This document shows, one piece after another, positions 34,676 to 43,501 of a DNA stretch of 64,000 bases. Each line of letters starts with the position of its first letter. The first letter of the stretch is position 1. The position numbers and the translations under genes were made by a program. Source of the stretch: G965233625 sp965233625 (GTDB taxonomy: Bacteria > Planctomycetota > Planctomycetia > Pirellulales > Pirellulaceae); assembly GCA_965233625.1 (NCBI GenBank), contig OZ247499.1:1178001-1242000 (forward strand), read 5' to 3'. The notes beneath the pieces were generated by a model. That model ran no database searches. It had not been told where the DNA came from and was given only the letters and a program-made list of their open reading frames with translations.

Positions 34676-35983
34676 ATGAGCAACCCACACATCACCCCCT
34701 CTCCACACCCCTCCTTCTCCCCATCTCGCATCTCTCGTCGCACTGTATTGCGCGGCCTTGGGGTTGGCCTTACGCTGCCGTTGCTGGATGCGATGACGCC
34801 GGCGCATGCTGCCACAGGGCCATCCACTGGCACACAGCGGCTGATCGCCATCCAGACGAATCAAGGCATTCTGCCGAAGTACTTTTTCCCAGTCGGAGAG
34901 GGCAGTTACGAACCATCGCCGTACTTAAAGCTGCTCGACAAATTCCGTGACCGCATGACGGTCTTTTCTGGCGTGTCCCATCCAGAAGTCGACGGCGGCC
35001 ACTCAGCGGAACAGTGTTTCCTGACGGCGGCGCCACACCCTGGGCGTGGCGGATTCCGCAACTCGATTTCCGTGGATCAGTACGCCGCGGAGCGGATCGG
35101 ACATTTGACGCGATTTCCATCGCTCGCACTGGCGGTCGGCACACGGCAAAGCCTTTCCTACGCGCAGTCCGGAGTGCAGATACCCGGCGAAGATTCACCT
35201 GCGAAACTGTTCCGCAAACTATTTGTCCAAGGATCGCAGCGGGAGGTCGAAGCACAGATTGCCAAGCTCCGGCACGGACGCAGCATTTTAGATTCTGTTG
35301 GCGAGCGGGCGCGGCAGTTAAGCAACCGTGTTGGCCCCTCAGACCGCGAAAAGCTGAATCAGTTTTACGCTGGTGTGCGTGATCTCGAAAAGCGGTTGCA
35401 CAAAAGCGAACAATGGGAGCAACAACCCAAGACCAAAGTCGCCATGCAACCGCCGCAAGACCACGACGACCCCGGCGCCCTGATCGAACGCACGCGTGCG
35501 ATGTTCGACCTGGCACGCATCGCCGTACAAACCGATTCAACGCGTTTGATCTCAATTTACATCCACCAGAACGATGCGAAACCCAATATTGCAGGAGTCG
35601 ATACCGGTACGCACCCGCTAACACATCACGGCAATCAACCCGGAAAACTCAATCAACTCCGCCTTATCGAAGAAGCCCAATTCAAAGAACTTGCCAACTT
35701 GCTCGCCGGCCTTGCTGCTTCTGATGCAGGCCCCGGATCGCTACTCGATCAGACATCGGTCATTTATGGCACCTCGCTTGGCAACGGCAACTCGCACGCC
35801 AACAACAACCTGCCTGTACTCATCGCTGGCGGCGGTTTTCGCCACGTTCAGCACCTGGCTCTGGGCGGCAAGCACGACTATCCGCTGCCCAACCTGTTCG
35901 TCAGCGTGCTACAACGGCTCGGAATCGAAACCGGCAAATTCGCAACCAGTACTGGCACAATGCGTGGTCTGGAGATGGTATGA
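34676..35983 (+). CDS. DUF1552 family exported protein
   Basis: 435 residues from the ATG at 34676; the frame is open further upstream but that part overlaps the previous gene. The N-terminus has a Tat-like signal (RISRRTVLRGLGVGLTLPLL). Landmarks include AIQTNQGILPKYFFPVGEG near the start, VFSGVSHPEVDGGHSAEQCF, and near the end SVIYGTSLGNGNSHANNNLP and LGGKHDYPLPNLFVSVLQRL. These proteins are related in fold to DUF1501 and alkaline-phosphatase-like enzymes and normally accompany DUF1592-type cytochromes, as here. Reaction unknown. Its stop overlaps the next start (ATGA). Confidence 0.93.
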   Translation: MSNPHITPSPHPSFSPSRISRRTVLRGLGVGLTLPLLDAMTPAHAATGPSTGTQRLIAIQTNQGILPKYFFPVGEGSYEPSPYLKLLDKFRDRMTVFSGVSHPEVDGGHSAEQCFLTAAPHPGRGGFRNSISVDQYAAERIGHLTRFPSLALAVGTRQSLSYAQSGVQIPGEDSPAKLFRKLFVQGSQREVEAQIAKLRHGRSILDSVGERARQLSNRVGPSDREKLNQFYAGVRDLEKRLHKSEQWEQQPKTKVAMQPPQDHDDPGALIERTRAMFDLARIAVQTDSTRLISIYIHQNDAKPNIAGVDTGTHPLTHHGNQPGKLNQLRLIEEAQFKELANLLAGLAASDAGPGSLLDQTSVIYGTSLGNGNSHANNNLPVLIAGGGFRHVQHLALGGKHDYPLPNLFVSVLQRLGIETGKFATSTGTMRGLEMV

Positions 35984-37056
35984 CGAATCGCCAATTGAAC
36001 CGGCGCACCGCCCTCGCACAGCTTTCTGCCGTAGCGGCAACGGCTTTAACCACGTATGAAACCGCAGCGGCCACAGAGCCGCAGCGAACCGGCATGGGGC
36101 TGGTCATCTACGATTGCAACATCCGCCGCAGATGGATGCGACAACGCAGCGCTGGGTTCGATCTGTTTGAGCCATTAAATTTTCTGAAACACTGCCAAAC
36201 GCTCGGCGCGGGTGGAATGCAGGTGAATCTTGGCGCAATCGATGGCGCGCGGATCCGCGAATTGCGCAAGTTTGTAGAGCAGTACAATCTGTTTATCGAA
36301 GCGATTATCAAGCTGCCTAAAAATATAGCGGATCTGTCTCGCTTTGAAACCGAAGTGAAAATCGCCGGCGACGCCGGAGCGCTGGCCGCCCGCACGACGA
36401 TGATTCCCGGGCGGCGTTACGAGCGGTTCCGGACATTGGCCGAGTTCCGTGAGTTCGAGCAGCGCGGCCGTGAGATGATCGAACGTGCGGTTCCCATTGT
36501 CGAGCGGCGCCGCATGCCGCTGGCAGTCGAGAATCACAAGGATCAGCGGATTGATGAACGTGTTGCACTATTCAAACGCATCGACAGCGAGTTCGTCGGC
36601 GCGTGTGTCGACACCGGCAACAGCTTCGCACTGCTTGACGGCGCCTATGAACCGGTCGAAGCCCTTGCTCCTTACGCCTTCTCGGTGCATCTGAAAGATC
36701 AGGCGTTGCGTGAATATGAACATGGCTTCCTGCTGGCCGACATCCCGCTAGGTCAGGGAAGTTTCGATCTGAAACAGATGGTCGCCATCCTCCGTAAAGC
36801 CAAACCCAAGGTGCGTTTCTCGTTAGAGCTAATCACTCGCGATCCACTAAAAGTGCCCTGTCTGACAGACGAATACTTCGCAACCATGCCGTCGATTCCG
36901 GCGACCGCCTTGGCCCGCGCCATGCGGTTTGTGCGGCAGCATCCTGCCAGACATTTGCAGCAGGTCAGCAAACTGACAACGGAGAAACAGGTGCAACTTG
37001 AAGATGCTAACGTGGCAGCGAGCATCGAGTATGCGCGCACGCACCTGGGACTATAA
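35980..37056 (+). CDS. Sugar phosphate isomerase/epimerase-like TIM-barrel protein
   Basis: 358 residues with an N-terminal Tat-like signal (MTNRQLNRRTALAQLSAVAA). The barrel resembles AP endonuclease-2/xylose isomerase-like proteins. Likely metal ligands are in the expected order: Glu in LAVENHKDQR, Asp in ACVDTGNSFAL, His in FSVHLKDQAL and Glu in FSLELITRDP. Such enzymes isomerise or epimerise sugars or related polyols using divalent metals. The start ATG overlaps the DUF1552 stop, so translation is coupled. A Gfo/Idh oxidoreductase follows 24 bases later, a common pairing for sugar oxidation and isomerisation. Confidence 0.88.
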   Translation: MTNRQLNRRTALAQLSAVAATALTTYETAAATEPQRTGMGLVIYDCNIRRRWMRQRSAGFDLFEPLNFLKHCQTLGAGGMQVNLGAIDGARIRELRKFVEQYNLFIEAIIKLPKNIADLSRFETEVKIAGDAGALAARTTMIPGRRYERFRTLAEFREFEQRGREMIERAVPIVERRRMPLAVENHKDQRIDERVALFKRIDSEFVGACVDTGNSFALLDGAYEPVEALAPYAFSVHLKDQALREYEHGFLLADIPLGQGSFDLKQMVAILRKAKPKVRFSLELITRDPLKVPCLTDEYFATMPSIPATALARAMRFVRQHPARHLQQVSKLTTEKQVQLEDANVAASIEYARTHLGL

Positions 37057-37080
37057 ACGCGAATCGAACGGAACCCTCCA

Positions 37081-38487
37081 ATGCAGATTTCCAGACGCGA
37101 TGCACTTCACGCCGGCGTTGCCTGCGCCGCCGTTGCCGCCGGTCGACTACTTGCGCCCGCACCGGCTAAGGCAAACCTACTTGGTGCGAATAATCGCATT
37201 AGAGTGGGCGTTATTGGCACAGGCGTGCGAGGCAAGTATCTGATTGGTAACCTTCCTGCATCTGCAGAAGTTATTTCGATCTGCGATTGCTCCGATTCAC
37301 GGATGGCAGACACATTGAAGCCACAAGGCAAATTTGCGGCGATCCTCGATAAATTCAGTAACAACACTGCGAGAGGGTGCACAACGCATCAGGACTACCG
37401 CCGCATGCTCGACCGCGAGAAGCTCGACGCAGTCATCATCGCGACACCCGATCATCATCACGCGCAAGCCGCCCTGCTTGCCCTCGATGCCGGCCTTGAT
37501 GTTTACCTCGAAAAACCGTTGACGATAACCATTCGTGAAGGAAGGCGCCTGGCGGACAAAGTAAAGAAAACCGGCCGTGTTCTGCAGGTCGGCAGCCAGC
37601 AGCGAACCATGGAGATTAACCGCTTTGCCTGCGAATTCATCCGCGACGGCGGGCTCGGCAAAATAGCCAAGGTCGAAGTGCCAAATTATCCCGGGCCGCT
37701 CAGCAACCTCAGGTTCGATGCGGAGCCAACGCCAAAGGGGCTCGACTGGAATCTGTTTCTGGGCCCCACACCGCTGCGGCCCCACAATCGCAAGTTGTGG
37801 GTGAAAGATGAATTCAAGGTTGGCCGGCTGGTGTGGCGTGGCTGGGACCTGTTCCGCGAGTATTCAGGCCACCTGATGACGAACTGGGGCGCCCACAGCA
37901 TCGACATGGTGCAATACGCCCTGGGAATGGATCACTCTGGCCCGGTGAAGATTATCCCGGTAAGCGACGTACCTGCACCTGCGCTCGAGCAGGACTGGAA
38001 GGACAAATGGCATAAGAAGACACCGCGGCCCGGTGGCGCGTGGGCAGATGCGGACCGTTTCCGTCCAGTTGTGCTGGAATACGAAAACGGCGTGAGCCTG
38101 CGTCTGACGCCGGGCGTAGATGCGGCGACCTTCCATGGGGAGCATGGTCAGATGGTCATCGGCCGCAACAGTTACAAGATCAATCCGGCTGACCTCATCC
38201 GAGAGAAGCCCGACCCAAAGATCGCCGCCAAATGGGTAGGTGGCGGCCACGTCGCCCGCCCGCATTTACAGAACTGGCTCGATTGCATCCGCTCGCGAGC
38301 GACGCCCAACGCCCCCGTCGAGATTGGTCATCGCTCGGTGACTGTCTGCCATCTAGTAAATATCGCCCGCGAGCTGAAACGGCCGCTACGGTGGGACCCC
38401 GCCAAAGAGCAATTCCCTGGCGACGCAGAAGCCAACAAATTACTTACTCGTCCACGCCGCAATGGATTCAAACTGCCCGCAGTATAA
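37081..38487 (+). CDS. Exported Gfo/Idh/MocA family oxidoreductase
   Basis: 468 residues with a Tat-like signal (MQISRRDALHAGVACAAVAA). The Rossmann nucleotide-binding motif is VGVIGTGVRGKYLIG, with the family signature EKPLTITIREGRRLADKV and the next strand VLQVGSQQRTMEINRF. Members oxidise or dehydrate sugars with NAD(P); exported ones are thought to be loaded with cofactor before Tat transport. The C-terminal domain has WRGWDLFREYSGHLMTNWGA. It is last in the plus-strand cluster that begins with the truncated sigma. It is convergent with a DUF1501 gene 55 bases away. Confidence 0.93.
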   Translation: MQISRRDALHAGVACAAVAAGRLLAPAPAKANLLGANNRIRVGVIGTGVRGKYLIGNLPASAEVISICDCSDSRMADTLKPQGKFAAILDKFSNNTARGCTTHQDYRRMLDREKLDAVIIATPDHHHAQAALLALDAGLDVYLEKPLTITIREGRRLADKVKKTGRVLQVGSQQRTMEINRFACEFIRDGGLGKIAKVEVPNYPGPLSNLRFDAEPTPKGLDWNLFLGPTPLRPHNRKLWVKDEFKVGRLVWRGWDLFREYSGHLMTNWGAHSIDMVQYALGMDHSGPVKIIPVSDVPAPALEQDWKDKWHKKTPRPGGAWADADRFRPVVLEYENGVSLRLTPGVDAATFHGEHGQMVIGRNSYKINPADLIREKPDPKIAAKWVGGGHVARPHLQNWLDCIRSRATPNAPVEIGHRSVTVCHLVNIARELKRPLRWDPAKEQFPGDAEANKLLTRPRRNGFKLPAV

Positions 38488-38541
38488 CAGTGAGAAGTCT
38501 GCTGAAATTACTTACTATGCTTGGGTCGCCTTCTAAACTGT

Positions 38542-39984
38542 TCATGCCAGAACATCCGTAAGCACATTACCTGCCAGATCGGTAAGCCGGAAGTCGCGGC
38601 CTTGGAAACGGTAGGTAAGATGTTTGTGGTGAATGCCAAGCAGATGCAAAACGGTGGCGTTTAAATCGTGAACGCGTGCAGGCTTTTCGACCGCGCGGAA
38701 ACTCCATTCGTCGGTTGCCCCGTGGGTAATTCCGGGCTTTACTCCGGCGCCGGCCATCCACATGGTGAAGCCCAGGTGATGATGTTCGCGGCCGAAGTTC
38801 GTGCTGGTTAGTTTGCCTTGGCAGAACACGGTTCGTCCAAATTCTCCGCCCCAGATGACAAGCGTGTCTTCGAGCATGCCCCGTTGTTTCAGATCCTGAA
38901 TCAGGGCTGCGTTGGCGCGGTCTGTATAGGCGGAGTATCGTTCAATCTGCTTTGGCAGGTTGCTGTGCTGGTCCCAGCCACCCTGGAAAAGTTGCACAAA
39001 CCTCACTCCACGCTCGGCTAGCCGCCGGGCCATCAGCGCGTTGTAAGCGTAAGTGCCTGGCTGGGTGACATCCTCTCCATACAACTTCAGAATGTGCTCT
39101 GGTTCGTCGCTGATATCAGCCAGCCCCGGCACGCTCATCTGCATCCTTGCCGCCATTTCGAATTGCGCGATACGTGTGGCGGTTTCAGGATCGCCAGTGC
39201 GCTGCTGGTGGCGCCGGTTGAACGCGGCAATGTCGGCGATTGTCCGGCGGCGCATTTTGCTAGATATGCCCGGCGGATTACTAAGATACTTCACCGGCTC
39301 TTTATCTGAACTGCCCACACGGATACCTTGATACCGCGACGGCAGGAATCCAGAACCCCAATGGCGGTCGATCAGAAACGAGCCGCCTTCTTTGGTCCGC
39401 AAAGCGACAAACGCAGGCAGATCATTGCATTCGCTTCCTAGCCCATAGGTCGTCCAAGCGCCCAACGACGGCCTGCCAGCGATCTGGTGGCCGGTTTGCA
39501 TGTAAGTAATAGCTGCATCGTGGTCGACCTGAGTGGTCGTCATTGACTTGATAAAACAGACGTCATCTACAACTTTTGCGAACTCTGGAAACAACTCGCT
39601 TACCCATGCGCCCGATGCGGCATGCCGGGCAAACTTCCAGCGCGAGGCAACCACCGGAAACCGCGATTGGCCGTTGACCATACCTGTGAACTTCACATCA
39701 CCCATCACCGAGCGGGGAAGATCTCTGCCGTCCCATTTCTTCAACAGCGGCTTGTGATCGAACAGGTCAATTTGCGAAGGGCCGCCGGCCTGGAAAAGGT
39801 AGATCACCCGTTTCGCTTTGGGAGCATGGTTGGGAAAGCCGGGCGTCCCGGGCGGATTTGCCTGAAGCGGCGAGGCTTGCACACGAGCCGGTTCAAGCAA
39901 CTGAATGAGAGCTCCGGCAGCTAGTGCGGCACCGACACCTTGGAACAGATTCCGGCGGGTCGTCTTACCATTTGGTTCGCTCAT
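38542..39984 (-). CDS. DUF1501 family exported protein (second copy)
   Basis: 480 residues from the ATG at 39984 (MSEPNGKTTRRNLFQGVGAA, a Tat-like signal); longer starts would run into the previous gene. Family landmarks: VIYLFQAGGPSQIDLFDHKP, FIKSMTTTQVDHDAAITYMQ, RFVQLFQGGWDQHSNLPKQI, LVIWGGEFGRTVFCQGKLT and GREHHHLGFTMWMAGAGVKP. It begins 11 bases after its DUF1549/DUF1553 partner ends, the classic planctomycete pair. No sigma/FecR genes precede this pair, unlike the other clusters here. Confidence 0.93.
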   Translation of the reverse strand: MSEPNGKTTRRNLFQGVGAALAAGALIQLLEPARVQASPLQANPPGTPGFPNHAPKAKRVIYLFQAGGPSQIDLFDHKPLLKKWDGRDLPRSVMGDVKFTGMVNGQSRFPVVASRWKFARHAASGAWVSELFPEFAKVVDDVCFIKSMTTTQVDHDAAITYMQTGHQIAGRPSLGAWTTYGLGSECNDLPAFVALRTKEGGSFLIDRHWGSGFLPSRYQGIRVGSSDKEPVKYLSNPPGISSKMRRRTIADIAAFNRRHQQRTGDPETATRIAQFEMAARMQMSVPGLADISDEPEHILKLYGEDVTQPGTYAYNALMARRLAERGVRFVQLFQGGWDQHSNLPKQIERYSAYTDRANAALIQDLKQRGMLEDTLVIWGGEFGRTVFCQGKLTSTNFGREHHHLGFTMWMAGAGVKPGITHGATDEWSFRAVEKPARVHDLNATVLHLLGIHHKHLTYRFQGRDFRLTDLAGNVLTDVLA

Positions 39985-39995
39985 GCCAGAATCCT

Positions 39996-42900
39996 TCACT
40001 CTAATGTTAATGTCGCGTCGAGATTTAACAGCACGTTGCAAAGCGCCGTCCAGCCCTGCGCCTGGTTGCCTTGGGCGAGGACAAGATAGCTGTCCAAAGT
40101 TGTTTGAAGTTGCTGTAATTCATCCTTATCAGGCAGCCGTCCCATACAGGCTTGCCACACCCAACGGAGTCGTCCGGCGGGTGTTGCCGCTGCCTGGCGG
40201 GCGCGCTGGGCAAGCGCCTGGGCTGCCGCGACGAAGCCCGGTTCGTTTAAGGTGACCAGAGCTTGCAGCGGAGTGTTCGTCCGCATAGTTCTTACTTCAC
40301 ACTGACTGCGGTCAGCGACATCGAACACGGCGAGCATCGGGTGCGGCGAGTTCCGCTTCCAGAACGTATAGAGTGTGCGGCGGCGATCCGATTTCTGAAA
40401 CGGCAGTTTTACCGGCTTGCCGTTCTGACCAATCACTTCATCGACAATGACCGGCGGACCGCCAAGCCTGCTATCCAAACGGTTGCTAAGGAACAATGCC
40501 TGATCGCGCACGGTGTGAACCGGCAGCCGGTACCGCGGTCCGCGCGCGTAGTGCCGGTTGGCCGGATCGCGTTGCCACAATTCCGCGGGCGCCTCCGAAC
40601 TTTGCTGATACGTGCGGCTGGTGACGATCAGCTTAATGATTGCTTTGGTGTCCCAATTCAACCGCACATACTCCGTGGCTAACCAGTCAAGCAGGTCGGC
40701 ATGCAGAGGCTTCGCGATCTGTGTGCCAAAATTCTCTGGCGAATCTACAAACCCGCGTCCCCACAACGACTGCCAGATCCGGTTTACCGCAACACGAGCC
40801 GTTAACGGATGATCCGGGTGCATTAGCCAGCGGGCTAGGAGCAAGCGGTTCCGCTCTCCTGCTGGCAGCGGCGGCAGGAAGGCGGGCGTTGCAGTGCCTA
40901 CTTTGTCGCCAAGCGAATCGAATACGCCAGCCTTGCGGATGCGAGTGTGTTTTGTCCGGCCCTCCTGCATGACCATGGTGGTCGGCGCAGCGCGGATTGC
41001 ATCGTCGAGTTTCGCCCGGGCCGATAGTATGTTGTCTCGCAACGTGCGCAATTCAGCGGAAAGCTCTTTGCTTTCTAGAAAGGCAAGTTTCAAAGTCGCA
41101 GACTCCACCGCCGTACGTTTTTCCACCGGTATGTCTGCTAACTCTGCTGAGGTTCGCGGGTCGGCCAGCGATCGTACTTCGGAGTCTTGCAGACGGCGAT
41201 CGTAGAAACGCAAGTCGCGCAAGCTGCCTATAAACCCAGGTAGTAATGGGCTGCCGCCGAGCACCAGTGGCGCTTTGCCGCTCTTATCTGCTGAATCGTT
41301 TGTCACCGGGTGGGTACAGGTCATGGCGTCGCTCGAACCGTTCAGCGAAGCGGAATAAGCGATACCTTGCATGCGGCCATCGCACCTGAAAGTTACATGA
41401 TGCCAGCGTTCGGTTGCGAGCTTCTGATTCGACTCGAATTCGATGTAGCTGTTCACCCAGCGGCAGACATGGCGTATGCGAATCTTCCCGTCGATCCAGT
41501 CTGCTTGAATGCCGGGCCGGTAACGCTCTGGTTCTTCGACGCTGGAAAAAATGGCGCCGTTGGTTTCTGATCCAGGGCGGAACCAGAATGAAATGGTCCA
41601 ACGCTTACTGCCCGCGCACAACGTGACTGGCTTATTGGATTTCTTGATAGACGTCTTACCATCGAACCGCAGTGGCGTTCTGGCAAACTGAAAGCGTAGG
41701 CCCCGTGTTACGCGCCGGGTGCTGCTACCGGGCGTCGAATGAAGTGAAGCTTCCCAGGTGGTCTGTGCTTTGCGTATACGCGTTGCAGCAGCGGCCAGAT
41801 CGGCATCCGCCTCAACCGCTGCGTGCCTCAATCGCTTCAACTCTTCACGCTGCTTGACTGGGGGTGTCCGGATGTAAGGATGCGACGCACCCCGCAGCGC
41901 GGAACCGGTCTCGCGCACGTTGTCGAAGAATGAAAGTAGTTTGTAGTATTCGTTGTTTTCGATGGGGTCGTACTTGTGTGTATGACAACGCGAACACAGC
42001 ATCGTCAGGCCCATCCACACGGTGGCGGTGGTTTCCATCCGGTCGGCCGCGTTTTCAAACTTCGATTCTGCTGGGATCGTCCCACTGCCTGTGTCATAGC
42101 GATGGTTCCGCAGGAAGCCGGTCGCCGTCAGCAACTCGCTTGATCTGTCATCGGCTATCCAATCCGCAGATTGCCAATCGCGATGCTGTTCCGCAACCAT
42201 TAAATCGCCAGCGAGCATCGCTTCGGTCATTTTGTCGAAAGGCAGATTCGCGTTCAGATTGTGGACAAGCCAGTCGCGCCAGGGCCACATAATGCGATAG
42301 CCGTCGGCCTGGTAGCCATTGGTATCTGCGTATCGCGCTGCATCCATCCATCCCCACGCGAAATGCTCGCCGTAGGCTTTGGAAGCAAGAAGCTCATCAA
42401 CCAGTTGAGATGTTGCAAGCGCAGGATTGCCTGTATAGGCAGCGGCAAACTGGTTACTACGTTCTGGCAGCACGGGAAGCCCGGTAAGCGCTAGACTAAG
42501 TCTGCGAGCAAGCACACGCGGATCCGCATCTGGCCGCGGCTTGAGCGAATGCGCATCGAGGTGAGCAAGCACAAACGAATCAATGGCGTTGCGCGGCCAC
42601 TTTGCCTTTGAAACGTCTGGAACCTGCGGACGCGAGGGCGCAACAAAGGCCCAGTGCTTTTCAGACTGCGCTCCCTGGGCAACCCACTTTCGCAGAATCG
42701 CGATCTGCTCCGCCGTCGGACGCCGCGTCGATTCCGGCGGCGGCATTACTTCATCTGGGTCATCGGAAAGCAGTCTTCTTACAAACTCGCTCTTGCCGGG
42801 TTGCCCTGGTGCAATCGCCGCGCGTGCAGACTCACCCATCACATCAAACCGGAGATCCGCCTCCCGGCTTTCTCCATCCGGCCCATGACACTCGAAACAA

Positions 42901-43046
42901 CTGTCAGCTAGAACTGGACGGACATCGCGGTTGAATTTAATAGTTGCCTGTGCAGTTTGCGCCTGGCAAACCGGCATGCAAAGATACGCCCGCGTAAGCA
43001 ACAGCGCAACCGCGACCAAAGGGATTTGCGCCAGGCGACTATTCAT
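39996..43046 (-). CDS. PSCyt1-DUF1549-LamG-DUF1553 cytochrome-type protein
   Basis: 1016 residues from the ATG at 43046 (MNSRLAQIPLVAVALLLTRA, signal peptide). Cytochrome c-like domain with CFECH at 50-54 and EVMPPPES; DUF1549 (ARRLSLALTGLPVLPERSNQ; AWGWMDAARYADTNGYQADG) with a second CSRCH motif followed by THKYDP. A LamG-like lectin module (about 450-640; ISFWFRPGSETNGAIFSSVE, ERWHHVTFRCDGR) is inserted before DUF1553 (HPLTARVAVNRIWQSLWGRG). The insert makes it longer than the usual roughly 800-900 residues and suggests binding to a polysaccharide. A downstream DUF1501 gene completes the pair. Confidence 0.93.
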   Translation of the reverse strand: MNSRLAQIPLVAVALLLTRAYLCMPVCQAQTAQATIKFNRDVRPVLADSCFECHGPDGESREADLRFDVMGESARAAIAPGQPGKSEFVRRLLSDDPDEVMPPPESTRRPTAEQIAILRKWVAQGAQSEKHWAFVAPSRPQVPDVSKAKWPRNAIDSFVLAHLDAHSLKPRPDADPRVLARRLSLALTGLPVLPERSNQFAAAYTGNPALATSQLVDELLASKAYGEHFAWGWMDAARYADTNGYQADGYRIMWPWRDWLVHNLNANLPFDKMTEAMLAGDLMVAEQHRDWQSADWIADDRSSELLTATGFLRNHRYDTGSGTIPAESKFENAADRMETTATVWMGLTMLCSRCHTHKYDPIENNEYYKLLSFFDNVRETGSALRGASHPYIRTPPVKQREELKRLRHAAVEADADLAAAATRIRKAQTTWEASLHSTPGSSTRRVTRGLRFQFARTPLRFDGKTSIKKSNKPVTLCAGSKRWTISFWFRPGSETNGAIFSSVEEPERYRPGIQADWIDGKIRIRHVCRWVNSYIEFESNQKLATERWHHVTFRCDGRMQGIAYSASLNGSSDAMTCTHPVTNDSADKSGKAPLVLGGSPLLPGFIGSLRDLRFYDRRLQDSEVRSLADPRTSAELADIPVEKRTAVESATLKLAFLESKELSAELRTLRDNILSARAKLDDAIRAAPTTMVMQEGRTKHTRIRKAGVFDSLGDKVGTATPAFLPPLPAGERNRLLLARWLMHPDHPLTARVAVNRIWQSLWGRGFVDSPENFGTQIAKPLHADLLDWLATEYVRLNWDTKAIIKLIVTSRTYQQSSEAPAELWQRDPANRHYARGPRYRLPVHTVRDQALFLSNRLDSRLGGPPVIVDEVIGQNGKPVKLPFQKSDRRRTLYTFWKRNSPHPMLAVFDVADRSQCEVRTMRTNTPLQALVTLNEPGFVAAAQALAQRARQAAATPAGRLRWVWQACMGRLPDKDELQQLQTTLDSYLVLAQGNQAQGWTALCNVLLNLDATLTLE

Positions 43047-43182
43047 ACCTGCATCTTTTGTTGAAAATCGCATCTCGTTTTTCCTGGCAACTAACCGAGT
43101 ACGAAAATTATCCTGAGTGATGATGTGGAGCCTTGCCGCTCACCTTGATCGACTGGACGCACGACGCGGATTTTATGGCATT

Positions 43183-43214
43183 GCAGGGTTCATTGGCTCC
43201 TAGGGCAACCCTGC
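43183..43214. terminator. Inverted repeat GCAGGGTT-N16-AACCCTGC
   Basis: Perfect 8-bp arms with a 16-base loop, located between the Gfo/Idh gene end and the PSCyt start. No clear U-run follows on the minus strand, so a Rho-independent terminator is only one option. Confidence 0.3.
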
Positions 43215-43359
43215 TGTTTCCGCAAAAAAGCGTTGTCTGTCATAGATAGCAGTTGTTGGAGGGATGTTACCCTCAATCTTCCGCCAAGCCAGAAGGCTCA
43301 GACCATAGCGGCAAGGTATCGCCATTCGTAGTCAGAAACCAACGCTGCCGAACCCCGGA

Positions 43360-43378
43360 CGCCCGCCAATTGCGGGCG
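43360..43378. terminator. GC-rich hairpin CGCCCGC-N5-GCGGGCG
   Basis: A 7-bp all-GC stem with a CAATT loop, about 125 bases past the stop of the Gfo/Idh gene on the minus strand. Strong fold; no good U-tract, so its role as terminator is uncertain. Confidence 0.35.
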
Positions 43379-43501
43379 CTGTTTCGCAGGTCCAGACGAC
43401 TGGTCCCTGACGAGTCGTTTGAGAGCCTGCCGTACTTCTATCCGCACGGCCACCCGTGCGAGCAACACCGTGCAGAAAGGTATCCAGCAGGTAGCAGTAA
43501 G

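Larger units (their letters stand above)
43047..43501. other. Intergenic region with two hairpins
   Basis: 455 bases between two minus-strand genes. No convincing gene is present; the open frames use odd starts and show no domain pattern. Two inverted repeats are listed separately. The promoter of the downstream PSCyt/DUF1501 pair should lie at its low-coordinate-facing side near 43046-43180. Confidence 0.5.
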
